NCBI RefSeq assembly: GCF_037126465.1
Contig: NC_088203.1
Span: forward strand, 93,310,668-93,374,667
Direction: 5' to 3'
DNA from: Ornithodoros turicata
Lineage: Eukaryota; Arthropoda; Arachnida; Ixodida; Argasidae
DNA: 64,000 nucleotides
Shown here: positions 10,542 through 22,900 of the stretch, in pieces
Position numbering within the stretch: the first letter of the stretch is position 1
Layout: every line of letters starts with the position of its first letter
Notes under the pieces: generated by a model
What the model was told of the DNA's origin: nothing
The model's database searches: none
The model's input: the letters and a program-made list of their open reading frames with translations, nothing else
Program-made: the position numbers and the translations under genes

Positions 10542-13500
10542 TTACTCTTCTAGGGGGTATCTCCGAGGGCTTCGACGTTGTCTGGTGCTTCGACGAACTG
10601 GTACTGACTCCGTGGCTGGACCCGACCGTGGTTCGTTCTCGGGAGTGGAAGCAGGTTGCTGCTGCTGACATTGCGATGATCTAAGATGCTCCCGAGTACG
10701 ACGAAGCTCAGCACCGTCGCTCGTCCTTATGATGTAGGACCTTGGTGCCCCGGCGGACCCCACAACTGTTGCTGGTGCCCAAGTCTTGACTTTGCTGTTG
10801 TAGGCTGTCACTGGACTATCCGGCAGCAGTTGAGGCAGCTGTCTAGTTCCTCTATTGTAGTAGACCTGCTGACGTTGGCGGAGATGCTGAAGCCGTGATA
10901 CCACATCCTTTGGCTGTACCAGGCTTGGTTGCAGACATGCTGAATGTACCGGAAGAAGTGTCCGGGTGCTCCTTCCCATCAAGCGTTGTACTGGTGATTT
11001 TAACACCTTGTCCCGCGGAGTATTTCTCCACTCGAGCAGAGCAGTCTTGAATTCTGTGCTCTCATAGGCGTACTTGCTTAGTAGTTTCTTCGCTTCCCTC
11101 ACTGCTCGTTCAGCCATGCCGTTAGACCTCGGGTAATGAGGGCTAGAAGTAATGTGCGTGACTCCGAGGAACCTCATGCCTTCTCGGAACTCATGGCTGC
11201 CGAATGGTGGGCCATTATCGCTCAGAAACCTTACTGGAATTCCATGCGTGGTGAACACGTCTGTGCATATGGCTACCACCTCTTTCGCTGTAGATCGCTT
11301 TAGTGGTTTGACTTCGTAGTAGAAAGAGTAGTAGTCCACAAGGATCAAGAACTCTCTTCCACCCTGGCTGAAAAGGTCAGCGCCGATAACCTGCCATGGC
11401 AACTTAGGGAGTTCATGGCTTATCATAGGAAGTCTCTCGTTTCGTGGTCGATGCTTCTCACATAGAGCGCAGTTTCTTGCTAGTTGTTCAATCTCAGACG
11501 TGATCCCGGGCCAGAACATGACGTCCCGCGCTCTCTCCTTCATCTTTTCTTCTCCACAGTGTGAAGCATGCAACAGCTTTAGTGTGATTTGCCGCATTCC
11601 CTTTGGGATGATTAGTCTGTTGGAACGAAACAGCAGACCATCCTGCGCGTGAATTTCTTCCTTGTAGGTCCAGTACTGACGCACCTCGTTGTCAACTTCG
11701 TTTTTATTGTTAGGCCATGCTGTTTCGACGTATTTTCTTATCTTCTGCAGCTGGCCATCACGTTCTGTCGCTCGCGATATTTCCGCTATTTTTTCGTCGG
11801 AAACATCGAGGTATTGAAGTACGTTTACATAGAAGTGCTCCTCTTCTCTCAGGCATTCCTGCTTCGGAAATCGTGATAAAGCATCTGCAATGAACATTTC
11901 CTTTCCAGGTTTGTATACAACGTTAATCGGGTATTTTTGAAGTGCGAGCCTCATTCTTTGTAGACGAAGTGGACATCCGTGGAGAGGCTTCTTGAAAATG
12001 GCTTCCAACGGCTTGTGGTCGGACTCGACCTTTACGCTGGGTTGTCCGAAGATGTACTCGTGGAACTTCTCGCAGCCGTGTACAATGGCGACCATCTCCT
12101 TTTCAATTTGTGCATATCTTTGTTGAGTCTCCGTAAGGGAACGGGAGGAATACGCAACGGGATGCCCTTCTTGTGTTAAGACAGCTCCAACTCCATCCTG
12201 GCTAGCGTCGACTGAGAGCGTCACAGGCTTGTGTGCTTGAAAGTACGCTAAAACCGGTGCCTTCGTCAACGCTTCGCGTAGCTCTTTGAAGCTGTCTTTG
12301 TGTCTGGTTGACCATTCCCAAATTGTATCTGTTTTGAGCAGTTCACGTAGCGGTGCCGACACTTGTGATGCATTGGGGATGAATCTTGACACGAAGTTGA
12401 TCATGCCCAGGAAGGTACGAAGTTCCTTGACATTTGTTGGCTCAGTAACGGCGAGAATATCCTCGACTCGCCTTGGATCCACAGCAAGTCCTTCTGACGT
12501 GATCATTTGTCCCAAGTACCGTACTTGCTGTTGAAGGAAACAACATTTCCTGATGTTTAGTTTGAGGTTTACATCCCTGCATCGCTCCAGCAGCCTCATA
12601 AGGCGTTGATCATGCTCAGCCTTGGTCCCTCCCCAGACAAGGATGTCGTCCATTACGACATCGACACCGTCGAGATCCTGTAGGACCCTGTGCATAGCTC
12701 GCTGGAAGACTTCATGAGCTGTTGAAATCCCAAACGGCATCCTTAGGAAACGGTATCGCCCAAACGGTGTGCTCATAGTACAGATGTATGAGGAGTCCTT
12801 GTCGAGCTGAATTTGCCAAAAGCCAGACGATGCGTCAAGTGTCGAAAAGTACTTTGCCTTTCCCAGACGCGGCGCGATATCTTCGAGTGTCGCCATGGGG
12901 TAGTGTTCCCGAAGGAGCGCCTTGTTGAGATCTGCGGGATCAAGACAGATCCTGACCTTATCTTTCTTGACCACGACCACCATGTTGCTCGCCCACTCGG
13001 TAGGTTCCGTCACCTTGGCGATTACTCCGTCGGCTTCCATGTGGTCGAGTTCGCGCTTGACTTTGTCTTTCAGTGCAACGGCAATCCGCCTTGCTGGTTT
13101 TACAACTCCTTTTGCATGGGGTGTTAACTTCATGTGGTACTGTACCCCTTTTAGCTTTCCAAGGCCTTCAAAGACGTCCCGATAAGGTTGTGCTGGTCCG
13201 TACAAGTGATGTTCGTCGCTTGTTTTTGTAGCAACTGCCGAATGCACTGTGCGCTGGATCAGACCTAGTTCTTCCGACGCTTTCCCACTCAGGGTAAGCG
13301 GTACCTCTTGTGGTACGACGAAGAACAGCACCTTTGTGCTTTGGCCGTTACATGATGCTTGCAGAGGAATCCTGCCTGCGGCCTTTTGCTTGAAGCCAAA
13401 GAAGGTGTTCAACGTAACGTTGCATTTTGTAGTCTTCTTGTTAGTGACTTTTCTCAACTGTCCGGCTGAGATTACGGAACAATTGGCACCAGTGTCTACT

Positions 13501-14411
13501 CTGCAGTTTAGTTTCACGTTCTCGATCGTAACCTCAGCAGACCAGAGATCGCTCGATGCGACGTTATTTACGGACAGCATTTGCAAGAAGTAAGTGTCTT
13601 CTTCACGTTCCACTTCAAGGACCTGTTTTGCCTTCGGCTTCCTTCTATATTTCTTTCGTTGTCCTTTGCTTCTGCACACACTGGCGAAGTGGTTAAGTTT
13701 ACCGCAGCTCTTGCATTCCTTGCCTTGCGCCGGACATGCATCTTTATCGTGCGTATATCCACACTTCGAACAAGTTCTCGTTCGCTTCGTGACCGCGTGA
13801 ACTTCCTTCACTTCATCTTTTTCCTTCTGGATATCATCAAACTGCTGCTTGCTGAGCTCTCTCATCCGACATGTTTCTATAACCTTCTCACATGACGGAT
13901 TTTCCGAGATCAGCCTTTGCTGAAGTTTCTTGTCGCGAACTCCAAGGATTATGCGGCTACGCAGCATGCGTTTTTCCAAGGTCCCGAACTCGCAGCTAGC
14001 AGCGAGTATCCGAAGCTCTGTCAGCCACTCGTCAAATCGCTCCCCTTCTTTCTGGTTTCGCGATCCGAACAGAAATTCGTGGTACGTTAAATTGAGCGTC
14101 GGTTTGCAGTGCTCTTCCAGTTTCTGGATAAGCTTGTCGACATCGTCACGGTCCGCTTCCGTTTCAAACTGTAGCGTATTGCATATCTTCCTGCCTTCTT
14201 CACCCAGTATAACCAAGAAGGTCGCGGCCTGAACTTCCTTTGGCTGCGCCTTTAGATTTGTCGCTGTAGAGAAGAGTCTAAACTCGCCTTTCCACAACTT
14301 CCAAGCTTTCCAAAGATCGCCGGTAACATCGAGTGGCTTGGGCGGAGGCAGGATACTTGTCATCGTTGCTGCTACCAACGTTGAAGTCATCGGCGTAGTA
14401 GTCGTTTCCAT
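10542..14411 (-). CDS. Gypsy A Gag-Pol polyprotein
   Basis: One open frame encodes a complete Ty3/gypsy polyprotein of about 1289 residues. The start is taken at the ATG at 14411; the frame is open further up, through the primer-binding site into the LTR, but with no ATG. In order: Gag; two zinc knuckles (CSKCGYTHDKDAC and CKSCGKLNHFASVC); an aspartic protease with DTG; reverse transcriptase with a VVMDDILV active site; RNase H with VDAS, an IEKE Glu and SDHKPLE; then integrase with an HHCC finger and the D, D, E residues in GADLF, SDNGPPF and SNGMAER. Gag and Pol share one frame, as in several gypsy clades. No stop or frameshift is seen. There is no envelope gene. Mobility is doubtful because both LTRs are damaged. 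Confidence 0.93.
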   Translation of the reverse strand: METTTTPMTSTLVAATMTSILPPPKPLDVTGDLWKAWKLWKGEFRLFSTATNLKAQPKEVQAATFLVILGEEGRKICNTLQFETEADRDDVDKLIQKLEEHCKPTLNLTYHEFLFGSRNQKEGERFDEWLTELRILAASCEFGTLEKRMLRSRIILGVRDKKLQQRLISENPSCEKVIETCRMRELSKQQFDDIQKEKDEVKEVHAVTKRTRTCSKCGYTHDKDACPAQGKECKSCGKLNHFASVCRSKGQRKKYRRKPKAKQVLEVEREEDTYFLQMLSVNNVASSDLWSAEVTIENVKLNCRVDTGANCSVISAGQLRKVTNKKTTKCNVTLNTFFGFKQKAAGRIPLQASCNGQSTKVLFFVVPQEVPLTLSGKASEELGLIQRTVHSAVATKTSDEHHLYGPAQPYRDVFEGLGKLKGVQYHMKLTPHAKGVVKPARRIAVALKDKVKRELDHMEADGVIAKVTEPTEWASNMVVVVKKDKVRICLDPADLNKALLREHYPMATLEDIAPRLGKAKYFSTLDASSGFWQIQLDKDSSYICTMSTPFGRYRFLRMPFGISTAHEVFQRAMHRVLQDLDGVDVVMDDILVWGGTKAEHDQRLMRLLERCRDVNLKLNIRKCCFLQQQVRYLGQMITSEGLAVDPRRVEDILAVTEPTNVKELRTFLGMINFVSRFIPNASQVSAPLRELLKTDTIWEWSTRHKDSFKELREALTKAPVLAYFQAHKPVTLSVDASQDGVGAVLTQEGHPVAYSSRSLTETQQRYAQIEKEMVAIVHGCEKFHEYIFGQPSVKVESDHKPLEAIFKKPLHGCPLRLQRMRLALQKYPINVVYKPGKEMFIADALSRFPKQECLREEEHFYVNVLQYLDVSDEKIAEISRATERDGQLQKIRKYVETAWPNNKNEVDNEVRQYWTYKEEIHAQDGLLFRSNRLIIPKGMRQITLKLLHASHCGEEKMKERARDVMFWPGITSEIEQLARNCALCEKHRPRNERLPMISHELPKLPWQVIGADLFSQGGREFLILVDYYSFYYEVKPLKRSTAKEVVAICTDVFTTHGIPVRFLSDNGPPFGSHEFREGMRFLGVTHITSSPHYPRSNGMAERAVREAKKLLSKYAYESTEFKTALLEWRNTPRDKVLKSPVQRLMGRSTRTLLPVHSACLQPSLVQPKDVVSRLQHLRQRQQVYYNRGTRQLPQLLPDSPVTAYNSKVKTWAPATVVGSAGAPRSYIIRTSDGAELRRTREHLRSSQCQQQQPASTPENEPRSGPATESVPVRRSTRQRRSPRRYPLEE

Positions 14412-14477
14412 TGCGAACTTCTGCCAGCTAGGGCTAATCCTTTCGCTTCGAACGCTGGCCACGTCGTTGACGTAACA

Positions 14478-14489
14478 CCGCTGCCACCA
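14478..14489 (-). promoter_or_regulatory. Primer-binding site of gypsy A
   Basis: The minus strand reads TGGTGGCAGCGG directly after the LTR end ACACGTGTGACA. TGG pairing with the CCA of a tRNA 3' end is the usual rule for LTR-element primer sites. I did not assign the tRNA. Confidence 0.65.
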
Positions 14490-14697
14490 TGTCACACGTG
14501 GTGCTTCTCTTTATTCGTCGTCTTTCTCTTTGCCCTCTCGCGAGCCTATACAGAGCGCTCGTCGTCGTTAACACCATTACATCTCCCCTTTCTCAATCAG
14601 TCTAAAAGAACCCAGTCAACATTACACAAAAGATATTTTGTCCCAAAGCTCAAAACCCAAACTCTTCATTGACTCTTCTTGAAATGTCCTTGCATGA
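14490..14697 (-). repeat. 5' LTR of gypsy A, 5' end lost
   Basis: It matches the split 3' LTR with few differences. The match stops at 14697, about ten bases before the terminus seen in the other LTR. It is joined there to a fragment of the element's own pol gene, so the true outer end and the target duplication are missing. Confidence 0.85.
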
Positions 14698-14730
14698 CAG
14701 ATCCTGACCTTATCTTTCTTGACCACGACC
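14696..14730 (-). repeat. 35-bp duplicate of gypsy A pol fused to the LTR
   Basis: These 35 bases are identical to 12944-12978 inside the reverse transcriptase coding region, in the same orientation. The junction with the LTR falls on a short shared GACA/GACAG word. Confidence 0.85.
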
Positions 14731-15743
14731 GGCCTGCAATGTTTCATCCTTAACAGTTGCGGCAAGGTATATCTAAACTGGTAGCGAAAACAAGCGAAAA
14801 TACTAAATCAGACCCATCAGCAACGCTACCATCATGAGGCGCGAGCGATCCTGGGTGTTGACAGTAGAGGTACGATCGTAAACACAAAAACTTTAGAACG
14901 TGGGCATGGGTTGTGTGCGTACTAGTACGTTATTCATAATTTCAATGTAGAAAAAACTTTCTGTTGCCCCACTCGTGCACATATACGAAATCATCTACCA
15001 CCCGAGTACGTTTCCGTATCCTGCTCCTTTGCGCATATGTCACAGTGGACGGGCGTGTTTATCCGTGCATCTGTGTATCCGTGCCGTGTGTTCGTGCATT
15101 GTAATGCGGAGTTCGTATACTTTTTGGGTCAAACAGGTAGCGACATTCACATCTCGGAGCTGTAGGCCAAGGTTAACACGTGTGAACTGATGAATACAAT
15201 GCATCCCCTGTTGCTGGCCCCGCGAGAAAAAAATTCATCGGACGAGCGGCCATGATAGCGTGAGTGTTAGCAGGAATCAACTGTGCACCAACGATGTCAT
15301 GTTTTGTTGCAATGGCCACTCATTGAATCAATGCAAACGTCTAATCACTGTGTGTGCGTATTGCTCTAGGTGAGAAATGGCGCTTAAGTGAACCTTCCTC
15401 GTTTCTGTGTGATATCACGGTGCCCTTCTGTTTGGAGTTGTCAAGATATGTGATAACTATATGTATTTCGTATTGGTACGTTTCATTAAAGCTGATACGA
15501 TTTATTTTTTCTGTGTTCTCGTCTGGTACTGTTGCACGGGTGAGGAAAAGGGAATACAACGCAAACGAAGTGCGCGAACGAAAACGTGCCAGGGCGAATT
15601 ATGCACTACTTATTATTCATACTTCTGACGTCACCTCTGACGCCATATATTTACAATCGTAGTAGTCCGCGTAACGGATGGATGGTGCTGACCGACTCTG
15701 TCATGGCGTCGTTCTGAAGACACAGGGGCCTATGGGAGTTGCG
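14731..15743. other. No gene recognised
   Basis: Only short frames without motifs occur. No target duplications or inverted ends were found. Confidence 0.5.
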
Positions 15744-17285
15744 CTACCTGTTTAGATATACCTTGGTTGCGGCGCAGATGGGTAGAAATCCAGCGAACCG
15801 GTAGAGATGTAGGAAGGGAGTTGCCTCAGGACAGAAGCCGCCGATATTTCGAACAGAGACTGTTCTTCTTCTGTTCTTCTTTGCGGCGCGTATCTCTAAA
15901 AACTTCGGCGTAGAAGCCGTTGCGAGGGTGCAAACTGTTATCGGATATACGCCCTCGTTATCGTCGATCATCCCTGCCGGGTCAGGAGCGCGTGATAAGG
16001 CATCTGCTATCGTTAGGTATTTCCCCGGAACGTATAGGTAATAGTGACGTTGTAATCGTTGAGACGAAGCAGCAGATGAGCGGTTTATGGTCCATGTGTA
16101 CTTCAACCGATCGGCCGAAGATATAGTAATGAAAATGCGTACATGCGAAAACAATAGCAAGCAACTCCTTCTCAATCTGCGCGTACGATTGCTGTGTTTC
16201 ATTCAAAGCTGCGGACGCGGACGCAACAGGGCGACCATCTTGCATAAGCACTGTGCCGATGCCGTAAGAACTCGCGTCGGTAGACAACGTGACGGGCTTC
16301 GTTTTGTCGAAGTACGCCAGTACAGGCGCCTTCTTCAGGAGTTCTCTGATGTGATCAAACTGCTTAGTCTTATTTGCGCCCCAGAGCCACGGTACATCAG
16401 ATTTTAGGAGTTCACGAAGCTCACTTGTCTCCTGCGATAGATTAGGCAGAAATTTTGAGAGGTACGTAACCATGCCAAGGAACCTCTGAAGCTCTGCCTT
16501 ATTTGCTGGCAGCTTCATTGCCGAAATAGTTCGCACTTTATCTTCATCGGCGCAGATGCCTTGATCAGTCAGAACGTGCCCAAAGTACTTCACACGAGGC
16601 TGAGCCAACTGAGTCTTCGATGGATTGAGTTTCAGATTATTATTTCTGGCTAAGGTGAGGACTCTGCGAAGCTGTTCCTTATGCTGATCCGTTGTCTTTG
16701 CGGCCAGAAGTATATCATCGAAGTATGGACGAATGTAGTTATGCCCACGGAAGGCATCGTTCATAGCGCATTGAAAAATTTCAGGTGCACTTGATAATCC
16801 AAATGGTAAGCGTAAAAATCTGTAACGCCCCCACGGCGTGGCAAAGGTGCACAAATAAGAGCTCTGTGTGTCCAACGGGATGTGCCAGAACGCCTGATTA
16901 GCGTCAAACAAAGTGAACAGTTTACATTCGCTAAGGTTTACTAAAATTTATTCTGTCGGAATTTTATAATGTTCACGTTTGATGGCTGCATTGAGCTTTC
17001 GAGGATCCAAACAAACGCGTTCAAGCAGTTCCGCTCTTCTTGGGCACAACTACAATGGGGTGGACCCAGTGTTGACTCCGTTACTCTTGTTATGACTCCA
17101 TTACTTTCCATGGATTCCAGTTCTCGTTTGACACTGGCTTCCAAAGCCAACGGGATTTTCCGGGGAGCGGACACACTGGGAGTTACTCCCTCCTTTATAT
17201 GCTGTATGTCCCGGGCAAACAACCAATTCCCTCGAATACGTCAGAAAATTCCGCAAGAATAGACTGGAACTCTTCGTTGCTGCTA
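15744..17285 (-). pseudogene. Gypsy C: reverse transcriptase and RNase H
   Basis: This is the downstream half of a minus-strand gypsy Pol. The longest open piece (16911-15982) contains WHIPLDTQSSYLC, the RT active site YFDDILL, and RNase H residues in STDASS, IEKE and MDHKPL. Frameshifts or stops separate it from the fingers region (17222-16941) and from the ADALSRAP segment (16202-15744). The frame ends before integrase, so the element is 3'-truncated. Its upstream half, Gag and protease, is at 24146-25340 beyond the P element. Joining across the P element with one 7-bp target copy keeps the frame open. Confidence 0.85.
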
Positions 17286-17292
17286 GTACTAC

Positions 17293-17435
17293 CAGGCCCC
17301 CACAAGTGCCATAGAGCCCATGGATTGAGGAAATTCACACAACCCTGGGCACGCAACCAATCAAATCATCAGGGTTTGCACCCCACGTGACATAGAATTG
17401 ACCAATCAGTGATACGTTGATTTGGATTGTTCTCG
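17293..17435. repeat. P element left TIR
   Basis: Nearly perfect inverted copy of 24002-24145. The first mismatch is an A/T difference 13 bases in. Homology fades after the ATTTGGATTGTTCT block. Confidence 0.88.
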
Positions 17436-19818
17436 GTCCACCATTTGTGCTTGATCTGGCTACATTGCTGGATTTTGGCTACCTTTGGGGCTTGGCGGCT
17501 GCTTATTAGCGTTCACTATTCGTAAGATGATTCGTAGTAGCAGACTGAAAGAGACAAGAGCGAGCTTCCAGCGAAACAGCGTTTTATTTGACGGAACAAT
17601 AATCAACGAATGTACAGAGAAGTGCACGAACAAATAAAGTTTTCACGGCAACAGTACACTCTTTGGATACATGTTGAAATGAAAAAGTAGGAAACGAAAT
17701 GAAAAAGGCTCCTGAGAGTGAACAGTACAAGCGCGAGTAAGAATTGCTAGATTTAGAGTCCTCTACTACAGTGCTACAGTGTTATAACGTACCATCCTGT
17801 CGGGCATATTCGCGCTGGGGCAGTTACGTAGAATTCTGAGGGATATATGTTGTTGTTGAGGGATCATGAATCGATAGCATTTTTTTTAGACCTTGTTTGT
17901 GTTTGTCGTTTTTTTGTCCCCTAGTCTCGGGTTTTTAAGTTATGGATCGATAGCATATTGTGTCATCTATGAAGAATTTAAGAGTGATTCAGAAAATGTG
18001 TGTTTTTATGGGCAAAACAAAACTCTTCATAAACCGTACGTTAAAATCTTCGCCAGTACGCTGGCGCTGTTCGCCATTCTTGTCAGTGATTTATGCAGAC
18101 CCCCCTACATCCCTTAAAATTTTGCTCACAGCCTCCCAAATTTTTCACCTTGCCCCCTCTGCGGGGGTCTTGCGGCTCAACAACGCCTTAATTACGTTCT
18201 TTCTGACCCATGATGAATTATGACCCCCTCCCAGTTTTTCGCGACACAACCCAGCTCCGACTTTCTGTATAAACCACTCATTCTTATGGTAGTGTTAGTA
18301 ACAGGAGCCACATAAAAGGTACCGCCTGTCTGGAACACAAAGGCCGCGAAAACACAGCCACTTTTTTTTACTGTTTCCATTAGAAACAGGCACCTTGTAT
18401 ACCATGGAGCATGTGATGGACATTTCTGCTTGCCAGTCAAAGTGTTAGTGGTGAGAAGTTTGTATTTAGAAATGGAAAAAGTAACTTCACATAAGGACTC
18501 GGAAGCACCAACAAGTTTAATGTTTGTAAACACAAGTTATTTACATTAGACAAAGAATATCAGGAGGTGGCAGGAGACACAGAACAGAACGTATGCACAA
18601 GGTGGAAAGGATGCACATAACAAAGTAATTAACTTACTGTCTACAGCTTGGACAATGGAGGTCAGTGTGTATGAACGGCTGGTATAAAATACATACAGCA
18701 CATTACTTGTTATATACAGAAATAGGTGTGCAGATTGTTTTACTTGATACGTACATATATGTGCGTGCAATTGTGACTAGAAGGCAGACTCTTGGTCCTG
18801 CCGTGCAAATATCGCGCTATATACAAGATTATGCTAGATGCTGAATGCAAGATTAGTGTAACATATACAACAGTGCATGTGGAACACGCTATAACAGTTG
18901 CAGAAACATTAACAGTTGCATCAGATGTCAATGAACTTCCACAGCTGTGGTGGGGTGAGCATATAGCAGTATCAAAGGTATAATCTGTGACAACAAAAAG
19001 AGAAACTTGACTAGAACCTGACTAGAAGTAGTACAATGAGATTTATAAGCCATACACGTGTACAGCTCAAATTTGTTAAGTGTTCAACAGCGAGGGATGA
19101 GCGATGTGCAAGACTGCATATGCTGCTGGCATATCATCAAGGTATAGCATGAGTAATTTCATGTACACGGGACATGTCAAACACTGTGGTTACTGAGTGT
19201 CTCAGCAACGAGATTACAAAACTGTGTACGTGCAAGTCCTGCCACCTTGGCAAGCAATGAGGTAGTACAAGATTCACACAAATCCTACACGTCAAATGGT
19301 GCAAAACGACCAAAAACAGGGAAGTGTCAGGAAAAGCGGCTGGAAACAGGTTACTTCAGAGGAGACTGTCCAGACCCTGGACATGCAATAAAATGTGTCC
19401 GACGACACTTACTTTCGCACAATTCAGCATCAATTCTGAGCTGAGCTTCTTTTGTCAATGAAATCAATAAACAAATGATGTGTTTAGTGCATCATTTACC
19501 ATGCACTGAGCAACCACTTCTCCTTATTAAGTTACTGCTTCAGTTATGCTTCGATTGCTCACTAAGAACATGTTAATTAACAGCATTGTTCATTAAGATC
19601 TGGGGCCATTCTTGAACTGCACGTAACGACCGGTATAGCTCTTTTCCAAACATTGCACACTCAACCGAGCACTTGGCAAGCATTACGGGATAGCAAAAAG
19701 TTGAATATCTAGACCCAGAACATTCGAAAACAAAAATGAAAAAAGTTGTGAGTGAAGACGATGATGCTTGAGACAATGACGGAGGTGAGCTTGTGAAAAA
19801 AATTCAAGAGAATGAAAC

Positions 19819-19910
19819 CTGAGCTTCAGGCAGGATATGGACAGAAATGAACAGAACAGCTGGAGTGACCTGTGTTGTTCATTTCTGTCCGTGTCCTGCC
19901 TGAAGCTCAG
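19819..19910. repeat. 34-bp inverted repeat beside the transposase stop
   Basis: Arms at 19819-19852 and 19877-19910 are inverse copies with two mismatches and a loop of about 24 bases. The right arm ends seven bases from the stop codon at 19918, so a transcript would carry a stable hairpin at the start of its 3' UTR. Confidence 0.8.
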
Positions 19911-19917
19911 ACAGTTA

Positions 19918-22900
19918 TCACGACGGTGCAAGCTTTTTGCGCTTCCTGTCCTCAGCTCGCTTGCGTGCATTTTCTCCCACTGCCCTGTTTCTTTGCCGTA
20001 AGTATTGATATATTCCGCTCAAAGTAAGCATTAACATAAACCTAGCCTGACACGTGATGCTACAAAAGGGACCCTCTATCTGGCTCATCAAAGTGTCCAA
20101 GATATGTTGCCTTATTCTTTTCCTCTGTGCAGCAATTTTAAGTTCTTCTTGCACAAGTCTCTGTGCCTTGGACACACACTGGAACAGGGAGTCTGATGGC
20201 ATACAAGAGAAACTACCAGAAGCCTCAGAATCGCTTTGCAAGTATGCAAGCAACCCCTCAGCTCTTTGGAGTCCCTCACCTACATCCTTCAACAAGTTTG
20301 GGCACTCAGTGCACTTAGATTTCTTTAAAAAGGAGTGTACCATTTCCCCCGCGTATGCATACTGTGCATTAGCCTCCACAATATCAGGTGGCTCTTGCAC
20401 AGCATGCATCACATGTTCAAGCTCTTTTTCATCAGCTGCAGACAATTGCTGTGAGCCAGATGGTTCAGAGGGAATGTTTGCAGCTGAGGAAACCGGCATA
20501 CGCAGAAGTTCTTTCAGGAGTTCAGTCGTATCAGCCTCGCAATTCCCTCTGCTGGGAAGATTCGAGAGTCTCCCCACAAGGGTGTGCTTGAGGCCTGCAA
20601 CGAACTGAAACGCGTTGGGCGTCTCGTTGCACCCGTGCATCTGCCGGAATTGCCCAAACATATTCTCCAGGGGGTCCTGGTTAAGCCTCCGTGTCAGCAG
20701 ATATTCAAAACCAAAATTTTGGTGAAGGTCTTCCCACAATGCAAGCACTGAGCGAATTGTGATTTGCCATCCCCTTACAGTAGGAGGTTGCCTATCACTG
20801 ACGAACTTCCACTGTGCAATCCATTGGACAGCGGACTCGAGTAACTCCTGATGCTTGGTGGATTCCTGCATAGCATATCGCATCTTTTTGTCGTCACGTC
20901 GTTCGACAGATGAGCTGTTCAAACAATCAAACAGCACATCCATCTTCAGGAGGAATTCCGAGGTCGCAATGCCTGCTGGATGCATACGCCCCATGCCAAT
21001 CAGGGTAGCGATCCCAGTGGAAACTCGGTCGCTTAGCACTTGCACTGCAAGTTTAACCTTCATACGACTAAAGGGTGAAGGCTGAATGTGGTTGTATGTT
21101 AATTTGGGTACCCATCGAGTTGTTAATGGGTAGTCTGATTCATACAACTCCTTGATGAAAGACCACTGAACTCTCTGTTGACAACCTCCAATCTGAAGAT
21201 CATGCTTCAACAGGAGGTTCCGTGTAGTTTTCATCAGGTGAGGTGGGTCAAAAACAAAGTATACTTTGGAGCCATTAACTGTGAAATATGGCTTTGATGG
21301 GGAAATCTCAAGCTTTCTTGACAATGCAATGTTGCTGGCACCCTGGTCGCATACAACCACTTTCACAATGATATCCATTGTCTGAAGCTGCCGAATAAGC
21401 TCTTGAATCAAGTCATTAAGTGTATCTGCTGACACAGTTGACTTCGAAAAGAGGTAAGACAAGGGTTGGACCCAGGATCTTGATATCCCCGAGAGCACAA
21501 CAAGCAATGCTGAATTTGCCATCTGAGGGTTCCTCTCCTTTCCTGTGTCTGCAAATCCATAAATTTGGTCTGATCGATAATCATACTGCAAATGCTCCTT
21601 CAGAGACATTTCGTCAAATATCAGTGCACATACTCTGTCTTTTGGAGGTAGCCCTACGAATCTTTCCTTCAGTCCATCAAGGACTGTAGGCAGGACTCCA
21701 GGCTCCATGTTAATTTCTTTTAGCCAATTCCTGAGGGAACTCTCTGATGGCAAAGCCAGAATTTTGCCCATGAAGCGGTATGCCTGAGGGCTCTTGAAGT
21801 GCAAGTTAAGTGCCACCCCCCTGAATTGTCGTGGCCACCTACGCCCAAACTTGTTCAAGGGCTGCAGGTACAGCTGGGTGCGGAATATGTCAAGAGCCCC
21901 CTTTGACAGGTATTGTGACGCACCCTGAACCACCTCACTCCTTGACAACCCACCGAAGCGAAACGGTGATCTACGCTTAAAGAGGGACCTCCTGAGGTTG
22001 GCGTTTCGCATCTGCAATTTCCGAATGAGGGAGGCCGTTCCTGCTGTCCTGTCTTGATGTGGACGTCCAGGTGTGGAGGTTGGAGCGACTGAGTCCACAA
22101 AAATACCTATAAAAACAAAGGCAATTATAAACAGCCCAATATGTCTGACAAATGAAACTTGCCTATCAAGCACAGGGTAAATCAATGCTACTCGTTATGC
22201 ATCAAGTACACCACCTACACCATATTGATATACTTACTAAAAATATGTATTGTTCTGCAGAAAGTAAGCAACATAGCAACGAGTCAGAGGAAGGGGAAAG
22301 TCACACAAACGTAAACCTCTAAATCAGAATACTCGACATTTCTCTGGTATAACTTACAGCGGGGGTCAAGGAGGGAAGTAATAGGCGGAGGAGGGTCTTC
22401 CCACGAAACGTCTGGGGAGTCAGCAGTGCTTGTGCCCGGTGAGACTGAGCCACTGGTGCTGGGCATGGTGCCTGAAGGCAGCAAGTATGCCAATGTGAGC
22501 ATGTAATGCGTAATTTTATTAATGGTGACACAGACTATTCGTCAGCTTGAGACACAAAAACAATAATGAACAATTCCTTTCATTATAACTAATTCTGTGG
22601 TGCAGTGTTGACACCAACAACAGATGCGATGCTCCATACCTCTGACAACCTATCAGGCAACTTTGTATGTGCTGGAAGTAAAGATTGACAGAACGCAAGA
22701 CGAACTTACTGCCACGCGCTGCCTGCTGCTGGGGGAAGGGGATATCACGTCCAGGCGCTGCAGACGGAGAACCTGCAGTACGGTCTGAGCAGCCAGAGAG
22801 AGCCTCTGCAAAAAGAAGCAACAGATGATGCACTGCTTTCATACCAACTGACCACTTCTCCAACTCCCTTCTAAGGAAGCAAAAGGAAAGCCCAAAGATC

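Noticed and set aside
10542..14495. GTG at 14495 as the Gag-Pol start
   Set aside because: It lies in the LTR end and primer site; the first ATG in frame is at 14411.
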